Shown here piece after piece: positions 25,259 through 35,209 of a stretch of 64,000 nt of DNA. The DNA comes from Natrinema saccharevitans (GTDB lineage: Archaea > Halobacteriota > Halobacteria > Halobacteriales > Natrialbaceae). The stretch's first letter is position 1; each line of letters begins with the position of its first letter. Both the position numbers and the translations under genes were made by a program. The notes below the pieces were generated by a model. The model had not been told where the DNA came from and made no database searches. It saw nothing but the letters and a program-made list of their open reading frames with translations. The stretch lies in contig NZ_LWLN01000001.1 in NCBI RefSeq assembly GCF_001953745.1, forward strand, positions 372,001-436,000, read 5' to 3'.

Positions 25259-25720
25259 ATGCTAGAGACAGTATTGCTTGCTGTCGGTCCCGGCGACGCC
25301 GACCGAAGCGGACTGCTGGCCGACGCGGTCCTCGAGGTAGCGAAACCCGCCGACGCGACGGTCGTCCTCGCGCACGTGTTCACGAGCAGCGAGTACGACG
25401 ACGTCCTCGGCCGCCTCGAGTTCGATCCCACCGTCGACGAGATCGATCCCGGCGAGGTGGCGTCGCGTCACGCCACGATTCACGACATCCGGGACGTCCT
25501 TGAGGAACACGGCGTCGACTACGAGATCAGGGGCGCGGTCGGCGAACACGGCCCGTCGATCGTCGATCTGGCCGAGAGCGCCGACGCCGACCGGGTCATC
25601 GTCGGCGGCCGGCGACGGTCGCCGACGGGGAAGGCGATCTTCGGCTCGACAGCCCAGGAAGTGATGCTGTCGGCACCCTGCCCCGTCACGTTCGTCCGCA
25701 GCGACGGATTCGAGGAGTAG
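25259..25720 (+). CDS. Universal stress protein
   Basis: 153 residues, MLETVLLAVGPGDADRSGLL start. The ATP-loop region reads GGRRRSPTGKAIFGSTAQEV near 119-138, the Gly-rich phosphate loop of nucleotide-binding Usp. It is a close relative of the next gene (AVGEHGPSIVDLAESADADR versus AVDVDADRMVVGGRRRSP), so the pair arose by tandem duplication. Confidence 0.92.
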   Translation: MLETVLLAVGPGDADRSGLLADAVLEVAKPADATVVLAHVFTSSEYDDVLGRLEFDPTVDEIDPGEVASRHATIHDIRDVLEEHGVDYEIRGAVGEHGPSIVDLAESADADRVIVGGRRRSPTGKAIFGSTAQEVMLSAPCPVTFVRSDGFEE

Positions 25721-25812
25721 CCCCGGGAGGCTCGGTCCGAGTCCCGTCGAGTATTTCTGGAATACTGCAACGACGAGAATACTTAAGCGGGTGGCCCCAC
25801 CACTGTGGCGGT

Positions 25813-26277
25813 ATGGCAATCGATACAGTACTCCTTGCGGTCGGACCGATGGACACGGTACGTGCTCCGGAACTCGCCGAGACCGTCCTCGAGATCGCCG
25901 CCCCCCTCGGCGCAAGGGTCGTGATCGGCCACGCCTTCACCGAAGACGAGTACGAGGACGTCCACGAGGAACTGGGCTTCGACGCTCGTGCCGGCGACGT
26001 CGACCCCGACGCGGTCGCCGCCGAGCGCGCTCCGGTACCCCAACTCGCGGAGCGCTTCGAAGACGCGGGCGTCGACTACGAGATCAAGGGCGCACTCGGC
26101 GAGGTCAGCAGCGAGGTGGTCAATCTGGCGGTCGACGTCGATGCCGACCGCATGGTCGTCGGCGGCCGCCGTCGCTCGCCCGCCGAAAAGGCCGTTCTCG
26201 GCTCCGTCTCGCAGGAGATCATCCTGCAGGCCCCCTGTCCGGTCACGTACTTCCGGGACCTCGACGTGATGGAGTAG
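25813..26277 (+). CDS. Universal stress protein, tandem paralog
   Basis: 154 residues, MAIDTVLLAVGPMDTVRAPE start and GGRRRSPAEKAVLGSVSQEI near 117-136. Shares the DVDYEIKGA/GVDYEIRGA region and the closing PCPVT-F motif with the preceding Usp. AATACTTAAG (25777-25786) about 30 bases upstream is a good TATA element, so it has its own promoter. Confidence 0.92.
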   Translation: MAIDTVLLAVGPMDTVRAPELAETVLEIAAPLGARVVIGHAFTEDEYEDVHEELGFDARAGDVDPDAVAAERAPVPQLAERFEDAGVDYEIKGALGEVSSEVVNLAVDVDADRMVVGGRRRSPAEKAVLGSVSQEIILQAPCPVTYFRDLDVME

Positions 26278-26447
26278 GCCGCGATCCCGTCGTCTCGCGC
26301 CCGCCGCCCGATCTCGGGTCAGGACAGCGTTTTTCCCGGTCACGGCCCCGGACAGTCGGGATTTCAGCTGTGACGTATCGAGATCGCAACTCGACAGCGA
26401 GTACAATCTTGATAGTTAAGTAGGATCGCGGTCGTCCCTAGGACTGC

Positions 26448-27425
26448 ATGGTCTACTATGCGGGCGTCGATCTCGGCGCGACCAACGTCCGGGCGGTCGT
26501 CGCCGAGGCCGACGGGGCGAGAATCGGTGCGACCCGCCGATCGACGCCGCGCGGGCCGACTGGTATCGACGTGACGGAGGGTGTGCTACGAACGCTCCGG
26601 GGGGCGTGTGCGGACGCGGGGATCGACCCCGAGCGGATCGTCGCCGCCGGAATCGGGTCGATCGGACCGTTCGACCTCGCCGAAGGGGCGGTGATCGATC
26701 CGGCGAACCTCCCCGATTCGATCGATCGGATCCCGCTGACCGGGCCGATTTCGGAACTGATCGGCAGCGACGACGTTTTTCTCCACAACGACACCACCGC
26801 CGGCGTCATCGGCGAGCGCTTCCACGCCGACCGCAACCCCGACGACATGGTCTACGTGACCATCTCCTCGGGGATCGGGGCCGGCGTCTGCTGTGACGGC
26901 GACATCCTGAGCGGCTGGGACGGCAACGCCGGCGAGGTCGGCCACTACGTCGTCGATCCCCGGGGTCGACTGACCTGTGGCTGCGGTCACGAGGGTCACT
27001 GGGAGGCCTACTGCTCGGGCAACGCCATCCCCGACTACGCCCGCCTGCTGGCCGAGGACGACCCGACGATTTCGACGGCCCTCCCGCTCGAGGGACCCGA
27101 CTTCACCGCGAAGGACGTCTTCGACCTCGCGGGCGAGGACGAACTGGCCGATTACGTCATCGACCAGCTCGCTCACTGGAACGCGATCGGCGTTACCAAC
27201 GTGATCCACGCTTTCGCCCCGCTCGTCGTCTCCGTCGGCGGCGCGGTCGCCCTGCACAACGAGGAACTCGTCGTCGACCCGATCCGCGAGCGCGTCTCCG
27301 AAATGGTGATGACCAACGTCCCCGAGATCCGCGTCACCGACCAGGGCGACGATGTCGTCGTCGAGGGCGCGCTCGCGAGCGCGCTGACCGGCGGGACCGG
27401 TAACCGACGGCGGCTGGGGAAGTGA
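26448..27425 (+). CDS. ROK-family sugar kinase, glucokinase-like
   Basis: 325 residues. N-terminal ATP-binding VDLGATNVRAVVAE (6-19), catalytic Asp region LHNDTTAGVIGERF near 105-118, and the ROK zinc motif CGCGHEGHWEAYCSGNAI near 174-191 (His and Cys ligands). Glucokinase or another hexose kinase of the ROK class; GHWEAYCSG is the usual Glu-containing sugar-binding form. Stands alone; TATA-like GATAGTTAAG at 26411-26420. Confidence 0.9.
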   Translation: MVYYAGVDLGATNVRAVVAEADGARIGATRRSTPRGPTGIDVTEGVLRTLRGACADAGIDPERIVAAGIGSIGPFDLAEGAVIDPANLPDSIDRIPLTGPISELIGSDDVFLHNDTTAGVIGERFHADRNPDDMVYVTISSGIGAGVCCDGDILSGWDGNAGEVGHYVVDPRGRLTCGCGHEGHWEAYCSGNAIPDYARLLAEDDPTISTALPLEGPDFTAKDVFDLAGEDELADYVIDQLAHWNAIGVTNVIHAFAPLVVSVGGAVALHNEELVVDPIRERVSEMVMTNVPEIRVTDQGDDVVVEGALASALTGGTGNRRRLGK

Positions 27426-27526
27426 CCGGTCGTCCGCCCACGAGCGATCGCTGACTCGCGTTCCGTGACCGTCTCCCGCTCCGCTCGAGTGGCCCCTTCT
27501 ATATAGCTGGACGAGAGGCGATACGT

Positions 27527-28945
27527 ATGGAGCGACGAGCCTTCCTCCGGGCCAGCGCTGTCGGGGTGTCGCTGTCGGGCGCGGCCACGGTCACGACGGC
27601 TCGAACGGGGTCAGCGACCGCGCGACAGGCCTCCTACGAACCGCTCGGCCGGGTCGACATCGAGGCCGCCGCCGAGGCCGTCGTCGGCGACGACGGCGAC
27701 ACGGCGTATCTCGCGACCACGACCGGATTCGCGACCGTCGACGTGAGCGATCCCGCCGAGCCGACGGTCCTCGCTGAGCGCGACGTCGAGATCGGCGGCG
27801 AGTCACTTCGCAACGTCCTCGACGTGAGCGTCGACGGCGACCGGCTGGTCGTCGCAGGGCCTGCCAACCCCGGCTACGAGCCGATGGGGGTTCGCTGCTA
27901 CGACGTGCGCGACCCCGCCGAGCCGACGCCCGTCGACGAGTACGAGACCGATTTTCACATCCACAACTGCACGCTCGCGGGCGACCGGCTGTTCGTCGCC
28001 GAGAACGACTTCGAGACGGGAACGAACGCGCTCGCGATCTTCGACGTCGCAGACGGGATCGAGCAGGTCGGCTCGTGGTCGCTGCTGGACCGCGAACCCG
28101 GCTGGCGCGACCGGCCGTTTCTCGGCCGCTATCTCCACGACGTCACCGTACAGGACGACGTCGCTTACCTCCCCTACTGGAACGCCGGCACCTACTTGGT
28201 TGACGTGAGCGATCCGACCGCCCCCGCGTACGTCTCCCACGTCGCCGATACCACTCTCGAGGCCCAACGCGGGGCCGGTCGCGACGACACCGTCTACGGA
28301 CTGCCGGGCAACGACCACTACGCGGCCGTCGACGAGGCCGGCGATCTTCTGGCGGTCGGCCGAGAGGCCTGGGCGACCGGCGGCGACGCGCCCGATCGGC
28401 CGGGCGAGATCGATCTCTACGACGTGAGCGACCCCGCCGAGCCGGTCCACAGGGGATCGATCGATCCGCCCCGGACCGACGCCGAGCGCTACGCGGACGG
28501 AGAGTGGACGACCTCGCACAACTTCGACCTCCGGAACGACCGCCTCTACTCGTCGTGGTATCGGGGCGGCGTGAAGATCCACGACGTCTCCGACCCGAAC
28601 GAGCCGGAGCAGCTCGCCTGGTGGCGCGACCCCGACGAGACGGCCTTCTGGACGGCCCGCGTCGCGGTCCCCGGCGAGACGTTCGTCGCCTCGAGTACGG
28701 AGGCGATTCCCACCACCGCGCTCGAGGGGGCACTCTACACCTTTCCGATCGAGTCCGGCGAACAGGCCGATCCGCCGTCGCTGCGAGACCCCGATCCGTC
28801 GAACGGGTCCGACGGGAACGGGGCGGGGGACGATACCGCGAGCGACGACTCGATTCCCGGCTTCACCGGACTCGCCGCCCTCGCCGGGGGCGCGGCCGGC
28901 CTCGAGTGGCTCCGCCGACGCGGGAACGGAAACGTTCAGGATTAA
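27527..28945 (+). CDS. Exported LVIVD-repeat beta-propeller protein
   Basis: 472 residues. Tat signal MERRAFLRASAVGVSLSGAA with cleavage near residue 33. Repeats of the LVIVD type follow: FATVDVSDPAEPTVL, CYDVRDPAEPTPV, LVDVSDPTAPAYV, LYDVSDPAEPVH, IHDVSDPNEPEQL, likely blades of a propeller. A Ser/Asp/Gly-rich linker leads to IPGFTGLAALAGGAAGLEWL and RRRG, which resembles a PGF-CTERM anchor processed by an archaeosortase. So the protein is probably exported folded and anchored to a lipid at the surface. Confidence 0.88.
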   Translation: MERRAFLRASAVGVSLSGAATVTTARTGSATARQASYEPLGRVDIEAAAEAVVGDDGDTAYLATTTGFATVDVSDPAEPTVLAERDVEIGGESLRNVLDVSVDGDRLVVAGPANPGYEPMGVRCYDVRDPAEPTPVDEYETDFHIHNCTLAGDRLFVAENDFETGTNALAIFDVADGIEQVGSWSLLDREPGWRDRPFLGRYLHDVTVQDDVAYLPYWNAGTYLVDVSDPTAPAYVSHVADTTLEAQRGAGRDDTVYGLPGNDHYAAVDEAGDLLAVGREAWATGGDAPDRPGEIDLYDVSDPAEPVHRGSIDPPRTDAERYADGEWTTSHNFDLRNDRLYSSWYRGGVKIHDVSDPNEPEQLAWWRDPDETAFWTARVAVPGETFVASSTEAIPTTALEGALYTFPIESGEQADPPSLRDPDPSNGSDGNGAGDDTASDDSIPGFTGLAALAGGAAGLEWLRRRGNGNVQD

Positions 28946-29004
28946 TTCGGCTGTTTTGGGGTCGTGACCGAAGGTATACCCCGCTCGAGCGACTAGGACG
29001 GCAC

Positions 29005-29370
29005 ATGACCGACTCCGAGGACGAGCCGTCTCTGAAAGAACGCGTCGAGCAGTGGATGGCCCGGGAGATGCCGATCATTCAGATGCACGGCGGGACCAGC
29101 GCGGTGCGGGCGGCCGACCCCGAGACCGGCGAGGTGATCGTCGAACTCGGCGGCGGCTGCAAGGGGTGTTCGGTCAGCGACGTGACCACGGGCAACATCG
29201 AGGCCGAGCTCATCACGTGGCCTGAAATCGACGAGGTGACCGTTCGAGTGCCGGACGCTCGAGACAGTCTCGGCGGCCCCGACCAGCCCGAGTCGATCAT
29301 GGGCATCGACCGAACCGAGGGCGGCCGCGGCGACTGGGGATCCTCGAACCCCGGGAAGGACCACCTCTGA
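29005..29370 (+). CDS. NifU-like C-terminal domain protein
   Basis: 121 residues. NifU C-terminal (Nfu) motif VELGGGCKGCSVSDVTTGNI, with CxxC at about 53-56 that can hold an Fe-S cluster. N-terminal MTDSEDEPSLKERVEQWMAR is a charged extension. Likely an Fe-S carrier for delivering clusters to client proteins. No scaffold gene is adjacent. Confidence 0.88.
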   Translation: MTDSEDEPSLKERVEQWMAREMPIIQMHGGTSAVRAADPETGEVIVELGGGCKGCSVSDVTTGNIEAELITWPEIDEVTVRVPDARDSLGGPDQPESIMGIDRTEGGRGDWGSSNPGKDHL

Positions 29371-29487
29371 CGGTTCGGACGCCGGTTCGTGCTTCGCTTC
29401 GAACCCCGTGTGTCTCATGTTGACAGGGGCGGATAGTTTTGGGAAGTCCTATATCCTTTTACGCGCCCGTTACGGACGTTAGATACC

Positions 29488-29532
29488 ATGACGAGTAGAC
29501 GCCTGCAGGCGGGAGGTGTCGGCGATGGGTGA
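29488..29532 (+). CDS. Possible 14-residue upstream peptide
   Basis: ATG at 29488 opens MTSRRLQAGGVGDG, and its TGA (29530-29532) overlaps the ATG of the ACT-domain gene (29525). A TATA-like TATATCC (29450-29456) lies about 35 bases before it. It may be a translated leader or chance; there is no run of Thr, Met or Ile codons as in a classic attenuator. Confidence 0.3.
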   Translation: MTSRRLQAGGVGDG

Positions 29533-30091
29533 CGCGCCCGATTCCGGCGAGGACGAGCCCGACGCCGAGACCGACGGCGGCGTCCGCGCGTACACCGTTC
29601 GGCTCGAGCTGGTCGACGAACCCGGCGAGTTGCTTCGCGCGCTCGCCCCGATCGCCGACAACGGCGGCAATCTGTTGAGCATTCACCACCAGCGGGGCAA
29701 CATCACACCGCGGGGACACATCCCCGTCGAGGTCGATCTGGAGTGCCCGCCCGACCGGTTCGACGACATCGTCGACGCCTTGCGCGACGCCGGCGTCAAC
29801 GTCATTCAGGCCGGCGAGGAACACTACGGAGAGGAGGTCAGCGTCGTACTGGTAGGCAACCTCGTCGAGACCGATCTCTCGAACACCCTCTCGCGGATCG
29901 AGGACGAGGCCGACGCCGTCGTTCAGGACCTCTCGCTGGCCGCGCCCGAGGGCACCGACGGCATCTCGAGCGCTCGCGCCCGGCTGGCGATCGACTCCGG
30001 CCGCTCCGAGGAAGCCATCGCGGCGATCCGATCGATCGGCTCGGACAAGGGGCTGACCGTCGTCGAACCGCTGCTCGGAGGTGAGGCCTGA
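29525..30091 (+). CDS. ACT-domain amino-acid-binding regulator
   Basis: 188 residues. After an acidic tail, an ACT domain reads VRLELVDEPGELLRALAPIA (about 25-44) and NLLSIHHQRGN near 49. ACT domains bind amino acids and regulate. The gene overlaps homoserine dehydrogenase by one base (TGATG at 30089-30093), and this pair is common in haloarchaea, so the protein probably senses an aspartate-family amino acid for the enzyme. GGGAGGTG directly before the ATG at 29525 sets the start. Confidence 0.88.
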   Translation: MGDAPDSGEDEPDAETDGGVRAYTVRLELVDEPGELLRALAPIADNGGNLLSIHHQRGNITPRGHIPVEVDLECPPDRFDDIVDALRDAGVNVIQAGEEHYGEEVSVVLVGNLVETDLSNTLSRIEDEADAVVQDLSLAAPEGTDGISSARARLAIDSGRSEEAIAAIRSIGSDKGLTVVEPLLGGEA

Positions 30092-31038
30092 TGCGGCTCG
30101 CGATCCTCGGTGCCGGCGACGTCGGCCGCTCGGTGGCCGATCTGGCCGGCGAGTACGGCCACGAGGTCGTCGCGCTGGCCGACTCCACGAGCGCCGCGGT
30201 CGACCCCGACGGGATCGCCGTCGAGGCCGCCCTCGAGCGCAAGGCCGGCGACGAGACCCTCGGGACGAGCGATCCCGAGGACGTCCTCGAGACCGAGTAC
30301 GACGTCCTCGTCGAGGCGACGCCGACGACGCTGGGCGACGCCGAACCAGGCTTCTCGCACGTCCGGCGCGCGCTCGAGGCCGACCGCCACGCCGTGCTGG
30401 CCAACAAGGGCCCGGTCGCCGAACGCTACGAGGAACTCCGCGCGCTCGAGGCCGACAGCGCGGGCTCGATCCGGTTCGAGGCCACCGTCGGCGGCGCGAT
30501 TCCGGTGCTGTCGACGATCGAGGACTGCACGCCCCAATCGGTCACCGCCGTCCGCGGCGTCCTCAACGGCACCGCGAACTTCATCCTCACGCGCATGGCC
30601 GCGGAGGGACTGGACTACGAACACGTCCTCGCGGAGGCCCAGGACCTCGGCGTCGCGGAGGCCGACCCGACCTTCGACGTCGACGGCACCGACGCGGCGC
30701 TGAAGTTCGTCATCCTCGCGAACGTACTCGCCGACGGCGGATTCGCACTCGAGGACGCGAGCGTCGACGGGATCCAGTCGATTCCCGGCAGCGCGCTCGA
30801 TCTCGCCGCCGAGGACGGCCGGACGATCCGGCTGATCGGCGAGGCGACCCGCGACGGCGTCCGCGTCGGCCCGCGACTCGTCCCCGAAAACGGCGCGCTC
30901 GCGGTCACGGGCACGCGAAACATCGTCCAGATCGAGACCCGCAACGCCGGCTCCTTGCACTCGAGCGGCCGCGGCGCGGGCGGCCCGGAGACGGCGACTG
31001 CGGTGCTGTCTGACGTCGGCCGTCTCCCGCCGCTGTAA
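30091..31038 (+). CDS. hom: Homoserine dehydrogenase
   Basis: 315 residues. N-terminal Rossmann LAILGAGDVGRSVADLAG (residues 3-20); homoserine dehydrogenase signature VGGAIPVLSTIEDCTPQSVT near 134-152; catalytic region GTANFILTRMAAEG near 158; ANVLADGGFALED near 210. It reduces aspartate semialdehyde to homoserine, the branch to threonine and methionine. It lacks the C-terminal ACT domain of longer homologs; the upstream ACT gene may supply that function. Confidence 0.95.
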   Translation: MRLAILGAGDVGRSVADLAGEYGHEVVALADSTSAAVDPDGIAVEAALERKAGDETLGTSDPEDVLETEYDVLVEATPTTLGDAEPGFSHVRRALEADRHAVLANKGPVAERYEELRALEADSAGSIRFEATVGGAIPVLSTIEDCTPQSVTAVRGVLNGTANFILTRMAAEGLDYEHVLAEAQDLGVAEADPTFDVDGTDAALKFVILANVLADGGFALEDASVDGIQSIPGSALDLAAEDGRTIRLIGEATRDGVRVGPRLVPENGALAVTGTRNIVQIETRNAGSLHSSGRGAGGPETATAVLSDVGRLPPL

Positions 31039-31238
31039 CCGTTTGTCTCCCCCGGACGCTTCGTTTTTCGGCGCTTCCGATCGGTCGCTCGTTCTCGACG
31101 CCGTGCGTGACCGACTGGTCGTAATCCCGCTCTCGCGAGCGGTCCGTGTCGTGTGAATGCTAGCCAAACCGCAAGAGGGCGGCGGGATGGACCGAATACG
31201 CTTTCGAAATGGTTTTAACCGCAACGAGCCAAAGGGAC

Positions 31239-31246
31239 CGATATAA
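31239..31246 (+). promoter_or_regulatory. TATA box of the aEF1A-rpsJ operon
   Basis: CGATATAAGC with its centre about 27-28 bases before the ATG at 31272, so the transcript is leaderless or nearly so. A second AT-rich element (GGTTTTAACC, 31211-31220) precedes it by about 25 bases and may be the BRE/regulatory part. Confidence 0.6.
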
Positions 31247-31271
31247 GCGCCTCTGCGCGTGAGCTACAACA

Positions 31272-32537
31272 ATGAGCGACCAACACCAGAACCTGGCCAT
31301 CATCGGTCACGTCGACCACGGGAAGAGTACGCTCGTGGGGCGACTCCTCTACGAGACGGGGAGCGTACCCGAGCACGTCATCGAACAGCACCGCGAAGAA
31401 GCCGAAGAGAAGGGGAAGGGCGGCTTCGAGTTCGCCTACGTCATGGACAACCTCGCCGAGGAGCGAGAGCGTGGTGTCACCATCGACATCGCCCACCAGG
31501 AGTTCTCGACGGACGCCTACGACTTCACGATCGTCGACTGTCCGGGCCACCGAGACTTCGTCAAGAACATGATCACCGGGGCCTCGCAGGCCGACAACGC
31601 CGTTCTCGTCGTCGCCGCCGACGACGGTGTCGCGCCCCAGACCCAGGAGCACGTCTTCCTGGCTCGAACCCTCGGTATCGACGAACTCATCATCGGCATC
31701 AACAAGATGGACATCGTCGACTACGAGGAGTCGACGTTCAACGAGGTCGTCGAGGAAGTCAACCAGCTGCTCAAGCAGGTTCAGTTCCAGACCGACGACG
31801 CCTCGTTCATCCCGATCTCGGCGTTCGAAGGCGACAACATCGCCGAATCCTCCGACAACACGCCGTGGTACGACGGCGAGACCCTGCTCGAGGCGCTGAA
31901 CGACCTGCCGGAGCCGGAGCCGCCGACGGACGCGCCGCTCCGACTGCCGATCCAGGACGTCTACACGATTTCGGGCATCGGTACCGTCCCCGTCGGCCGT
32001 ATCGAGACCGGCGTCATGAACACCGGGGATAACGTCTCCTTCCAGCCCTCTGACGTGGGCGGGGAGGTCAAGACGATCGAGATGCACCACGAAGAGGTGC
32101 CCAAGGCCGAACCCGGTGACAACGTCGGATTCAACGTCCGCGGCATCGGCAAGGACGACATCCGCCGCGGTGACGTCTGTGGTCCCGCGGACGACCCGCC
32201 GAGCGTCGCAGAGACGTTCCAGGCCCAGATCGTCGTCATGCAACACCCCAGCGTGATCACGGCCGGCTACACCCCGGTCTTCCACGCACACACGGCGCAG
32301 GTCGCCTGTACGATCGAGTCGATCGACAAGAAGATGGACGGCAGCACTGGCGAGGTCGCCGAGGAAGACCCCGACTTCATCCAGTCGGGCGACAACGCGG
32401 TCGTCACCATCCGACCGCAGAAGCCCCTCAGCATCGAGCCTGCCAGCGAGATCCCCGAACTCGGGAGCTTCGCCATCCGCGACATGGGTCAGACCATCGC
32501 CGCCGGCAAGGTCCTCGAAGTCCACGAGAAAGAATAA
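31272..32537 (+). CDS. tef1a: Translation elongation factor 1A
   Basis: 421 residues, full-length aEF1A (EF-Tu homolog) delivering aminoacyl-tRNA to the ribosome. G1 GHVDHGKS (residues 12-19), G2 RGVTID near 67, G3 DCPGH near 91, G4 NKMD near 150. Domains 2 and 3 are complete, ending VLEVHEKE. The stop codon abuts the rpsJ ATG (32538), the standard archaeal pair. Confidence 0.98.
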   Translation: MSDQHQNLAIIGHVDHGKSTLVGRLLYETGSVPEHVIEQHREEAEEKGKGGFEFAYVMDNLAEERERGVTIDIAHQEFSTDAYDFTIVDCPGHRDFVKNMITGASQADNAVLVVAADDGVAPQTQEHVFLARTLGIDELIIGINKMDIVDYEESTFNEVVEEVNQLLKQVQFQTDDASFIPISAFEGDNIAESSDNTPWYDGETLLEALNDLPEPEPPTDAPLRLPIQDVYTISGIGTVPVGRIETGVMNTGDNVSFQPSDVGGEVKTIEMHHEEVPKAEPGDNVGFNVRGIGKDDIRRGDVCGPADDPPSVAETFQAQIVVMQHPSVITAGYTPVFHAHTAQVACTIESIDKKMDGSTGEVAEEDPDFIQSGDNAVVTIRPQKPLSIEPASEIPELGSFAIRDMGQTIAAGKVLEVHEKE

Positions 32538-32846
32538 ATGCAGCAAGCACGCGTTCGACTCGCGGGCACGAGTCCAGACGACCTCGACGACATCTGCGAC
32601 GACGTCCGCGAGATCGCGAACAACACCGGCGTCAACCTGAGCGGTCCGATCCCGCTGCCGACGAAGACCCTCGAGGTGCCGACCCGGAAATCGCCTGACG
32701 GCGAAGGCACTGCGACGTGGGAGCACTGGGAGATGCGCGTCCACAAGCGCCTGATCGATCTGGACGCCGACGAACGCGCACTCCGACAGCTCATGCGCAT
32801 TCAGGTGCCGAACGACGTCTCGATCGAGATCGTTCTCGAGGATTAG
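32538..32846 (+). CDS. rpsJ: 30S ribosomal protein S10
   Basis: 102 residues, archaeal/eukaryotic S10 type (uS10). Characteristic [20 protein letters not shown] at about 36-55 and [10 protein letters not shown] near 74. Part of the aEF1A operon with no intergenic gap. The following stretch has a weak T-rich stop (CGGCTCTTTTCATTT, 32873-32887). Confidence 0.98.
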   Translation: MQQARVRLAGTSPDDLDDICDDVREIANNTGVNLSGPIPLPTKTLEVPTRKSPDGEGTATWEHWEMRVHKRLIDLDADERALRQLMRIQVPNDVSIEIVLED

Positions 32847-33020
32847 CCGTAGCGAGAACCCCAGTATCGTTTCGGCTCTTTTCATTTATACCGGCTGATC
32901 CGGACTGGACAACGGGTAGACCGCTTAGAACCATCAGCGATCCGTTGATGCGACAGATCCGCACGCGTTAGACGTGTCGCACCGTTACTTTCAATATTGT
33001 GTATTATTATAATTATTGGT

Positions 33021-34973
33021 ATGGCAGTGTACAGTTCCCGACGGCGGTTTCTTGTTGGAAGCGCCACTGCGGGTGCCGCGATAGGGCTCGGCGGGGTTCC
33101 GGACCGGACACACGCGATGAATCCCGGCTCTCTCCCGGTAGATCGCGATGCCCTCGAAACCTTCGTCGATGAGACGATCGAGTCGGAACTCGCAAGCCAC
33201 GACGCAACCGGTGCGGTCGTCTCGATCGTCAACGACGGATCGGTCGCTCTCTCAGCGGGGTACGGAGAGACACCGTACGACGGGACCCCGGTAACAGCCG
33301 ATGCCACACCGCTCCAGACCGGTTCGATTTCGAAACTGATCACCTTCACCGCGGCGATGCAACTGCTTGAACGGGATCGTATCGATTCCGACGAGGACGT
33401 AAACGATGTTCTCGAGTCGGTGTCGATTCCCGACACGTATGACGAGCCGATTACGGTCTCACACCTCGCGACCCATACCGCTGGCTTCGAGAACCGGATC
33501 CGGAACGAGACGGTTGGCCTCGAGCATCGACAATCTCTGGAAAACGCCGTCAGTTCCTATCAGCCGAGCCGGATCCGCCCGCCGGGCGAATTGCTGGTGT
33601 ACACGAACTACGCAGGCGCGTTGACCGGCCAGTTGGTGGCAGACGCCACCGGATCGCAGTTCGACGAGTACGCCGCAACCAACGTCTTCGACCCGCTCGG
33701 AATGGATCGAACCACGTTCGAGGCGATTCCAAATCACCTCGAGTCGGACACCCGTGACGACCTGATGAACTATCTTCCGTGGTACTCAAATAGCCCGCCC
33801 GCGTCCGGGCTATGGTCGACGGGAGACGACATGGCACAGTTCATGCTGGCCCACCTAAACGGCGGTGCGACCGACGCTGGCTGTATCCTCTCCGAAGCCG
33901 CGACTGACGAGATGCACCGACAGTGGTTCGCTCCCCACGAGACGGCCGACGGGATGGCGTTCGGGTTTTTCGAACGCCATCGGGACGACGTTCGCCTTCT
34001 TACCCACGCCGGAGACGGGCCCGGTTACCGAAGTTCGTTCATCCTCGTGCCGGAACTCGATCTCGGGCTGTTCGTCTCGTTTCTAGGAACCGAGCCCGGC
34101 TCTGCGGTCTGGTCGGTTCAGGACGCGTTTCTCGATCGCTATGTCCCGACGACCGAGCGGGAACTAACTCCCGACGGCCGCCCGGAGCGGGCTGACGATC
34201 TCGAGGGGACGTACCGCGAACTTCAGGTCACCGAGAGTACGACCTATGAGAAATCACTGCTTGCAGCGTACTTCGTTCCCGACACGGAGGTACGGATCGA
34301 GGACGACGGGATGTTGGTTACCGAGGGGGCCAGTACGACTCGCTGGGTCGAGGTCGAACCGCTCGTCTTCCGTCGGATTGACGACCAACGGACGCTCGTG
34401 TTTCACGAGGACGACGGAGAGATTACGGCACTTTCGATCAGCCCATTGCCGTACGAAGAGATCACGGCCCGCGCCACCGGCACACTGCCATATACACTCG
34501 TTCCGGTCTCCCGACACGAAGACTTGGCAATCCAGACGGGACTGGCAATCGGATCGTCGCTCATCGCTTTCTCAGGGGTATTGGGTTGGCCCCTCGCCGC
34601 GGTGGTTCGTCGATACCGAGGATCGTCGCCGCCCGAATCTACACGGACACGGCGCTCGAGATGGTCAGCAGGCGGCGCTGGTGCGCTCCTATTCGGATTC
34701 GTCACGGCAATCATGATCGTTTGGATGCTCGCTCCGCGTTTCGGCGGTCCAGCGGTTATCAATCGGCCACCTCCCGGCTTCGGTCTCCTGTTTGTCATGC
34801 CCACCGCCGCTGCCGCCGCAACGCTCGTTGGCGCCGTCTACACGGTTTTGGCCTGGTACGAGGGGCTCTGGTCCCTCCCCGCTCGAGTACACTACACCCT
34901 CGTCGTCGGTGCACTCGCAGTACTCCTGTGGCTGTTTCGCTACTGGAACCTCCTCGGGATGTCGGCGTTGTGA
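33021..34973 (+). CDS. Tat-exported membrane-anchored serine hydrolase (beta-lactamase/PBP4* type)
   Basis: 650 residues from the ATG at 33021. Tat motif SSRRRFLVGSATAGAAIGLG at the N-terminus. Class C-type active site: SxxK at S102-K105 (GSISKL), YxN in VYTNYAG near 197, HxG in LTHAGDGPG near 335. After a beta-rich linker, the C-terminus has about four TM helices (starting near 505). Such proteins act as peptidases, esterases or D-aminopeptidases outside the cell. It opens the less GC-rich segment after rpsJ; possible peptidase for the RiPP cluster, but that is only positional. Confidence 0.88.
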   Translation: MAVYSSRRRFLVGSATAGAAIGLGGVPDRTHAMNPGSLPVDRDALETFVDETIESELASHDATGAVVSIVNDGSVALSAGYGETPYDGTPVTADATPLQTGSISKLITFTAAMQLLERDRIDSDEDVNDVLESVSIPDTYDEPITVSHLATHTAGFENRIRNETVGLEHRQSLENAVSSYQPSRIRPPGELLVYTNYAGALTGQLVADATGSQFDEYAATNVFDPLGMDRTTFEAIPNHLESDTRDDLMNYLPWYSNSPPASGLWSTGDDMAQFMLAHLNGGATDAGCILSEAATDEMHRQWFAPHETADGMAFGFFERHRDDVRLLTHAGDGPGYRSSFILVPELDLGLFVSFLGTEPGSAVWSVQDAFLDRYVPTTERELTPDGRPERADDLEGTYRELQVTESTTYEKSLLAAYFVPDTEVRIEDDGMLVTEGASTTRWVEVEPLVFRRIDDQRTLVFHEDDGEITALSISPLPYEEITARATGTLPYTLVPVSRHEDLAIQTGLAIGSSLIAFSGVLGWPLAAVVRRYRGSSPPESTRTRRSRWSAGGAGALLFGFVTAIMIVWMLAPRFGGPAVINRPPPGFGLLFVMPTAAAAATLVGAVYTVLAWYEGLWSLPARVHYTLVVGALAVLLWLFRYWNLLGMSAL

Positions 34974-35209
34974 CGAGCGCTGCGATCGCTGCGCCGGTGG
35001 CTTCCGCCCTCTATTGCAGCGCCGTCGTTGTGATACACGCCAGAGAACAGCCATGTCGGCGGCCTCGTGACTGCGATGCACCGCTACAACCGTGTTAACC
35101 GTTCATTCGGTGGCCGAGTGCATGTGAGAAACGCTGTAGTCGAGTGTGTGGCCCTCGGTTGCAAGCGAGAATCACAAGTTCTTACTGTATAAAGATCGGA
35201 ATAATCCTG

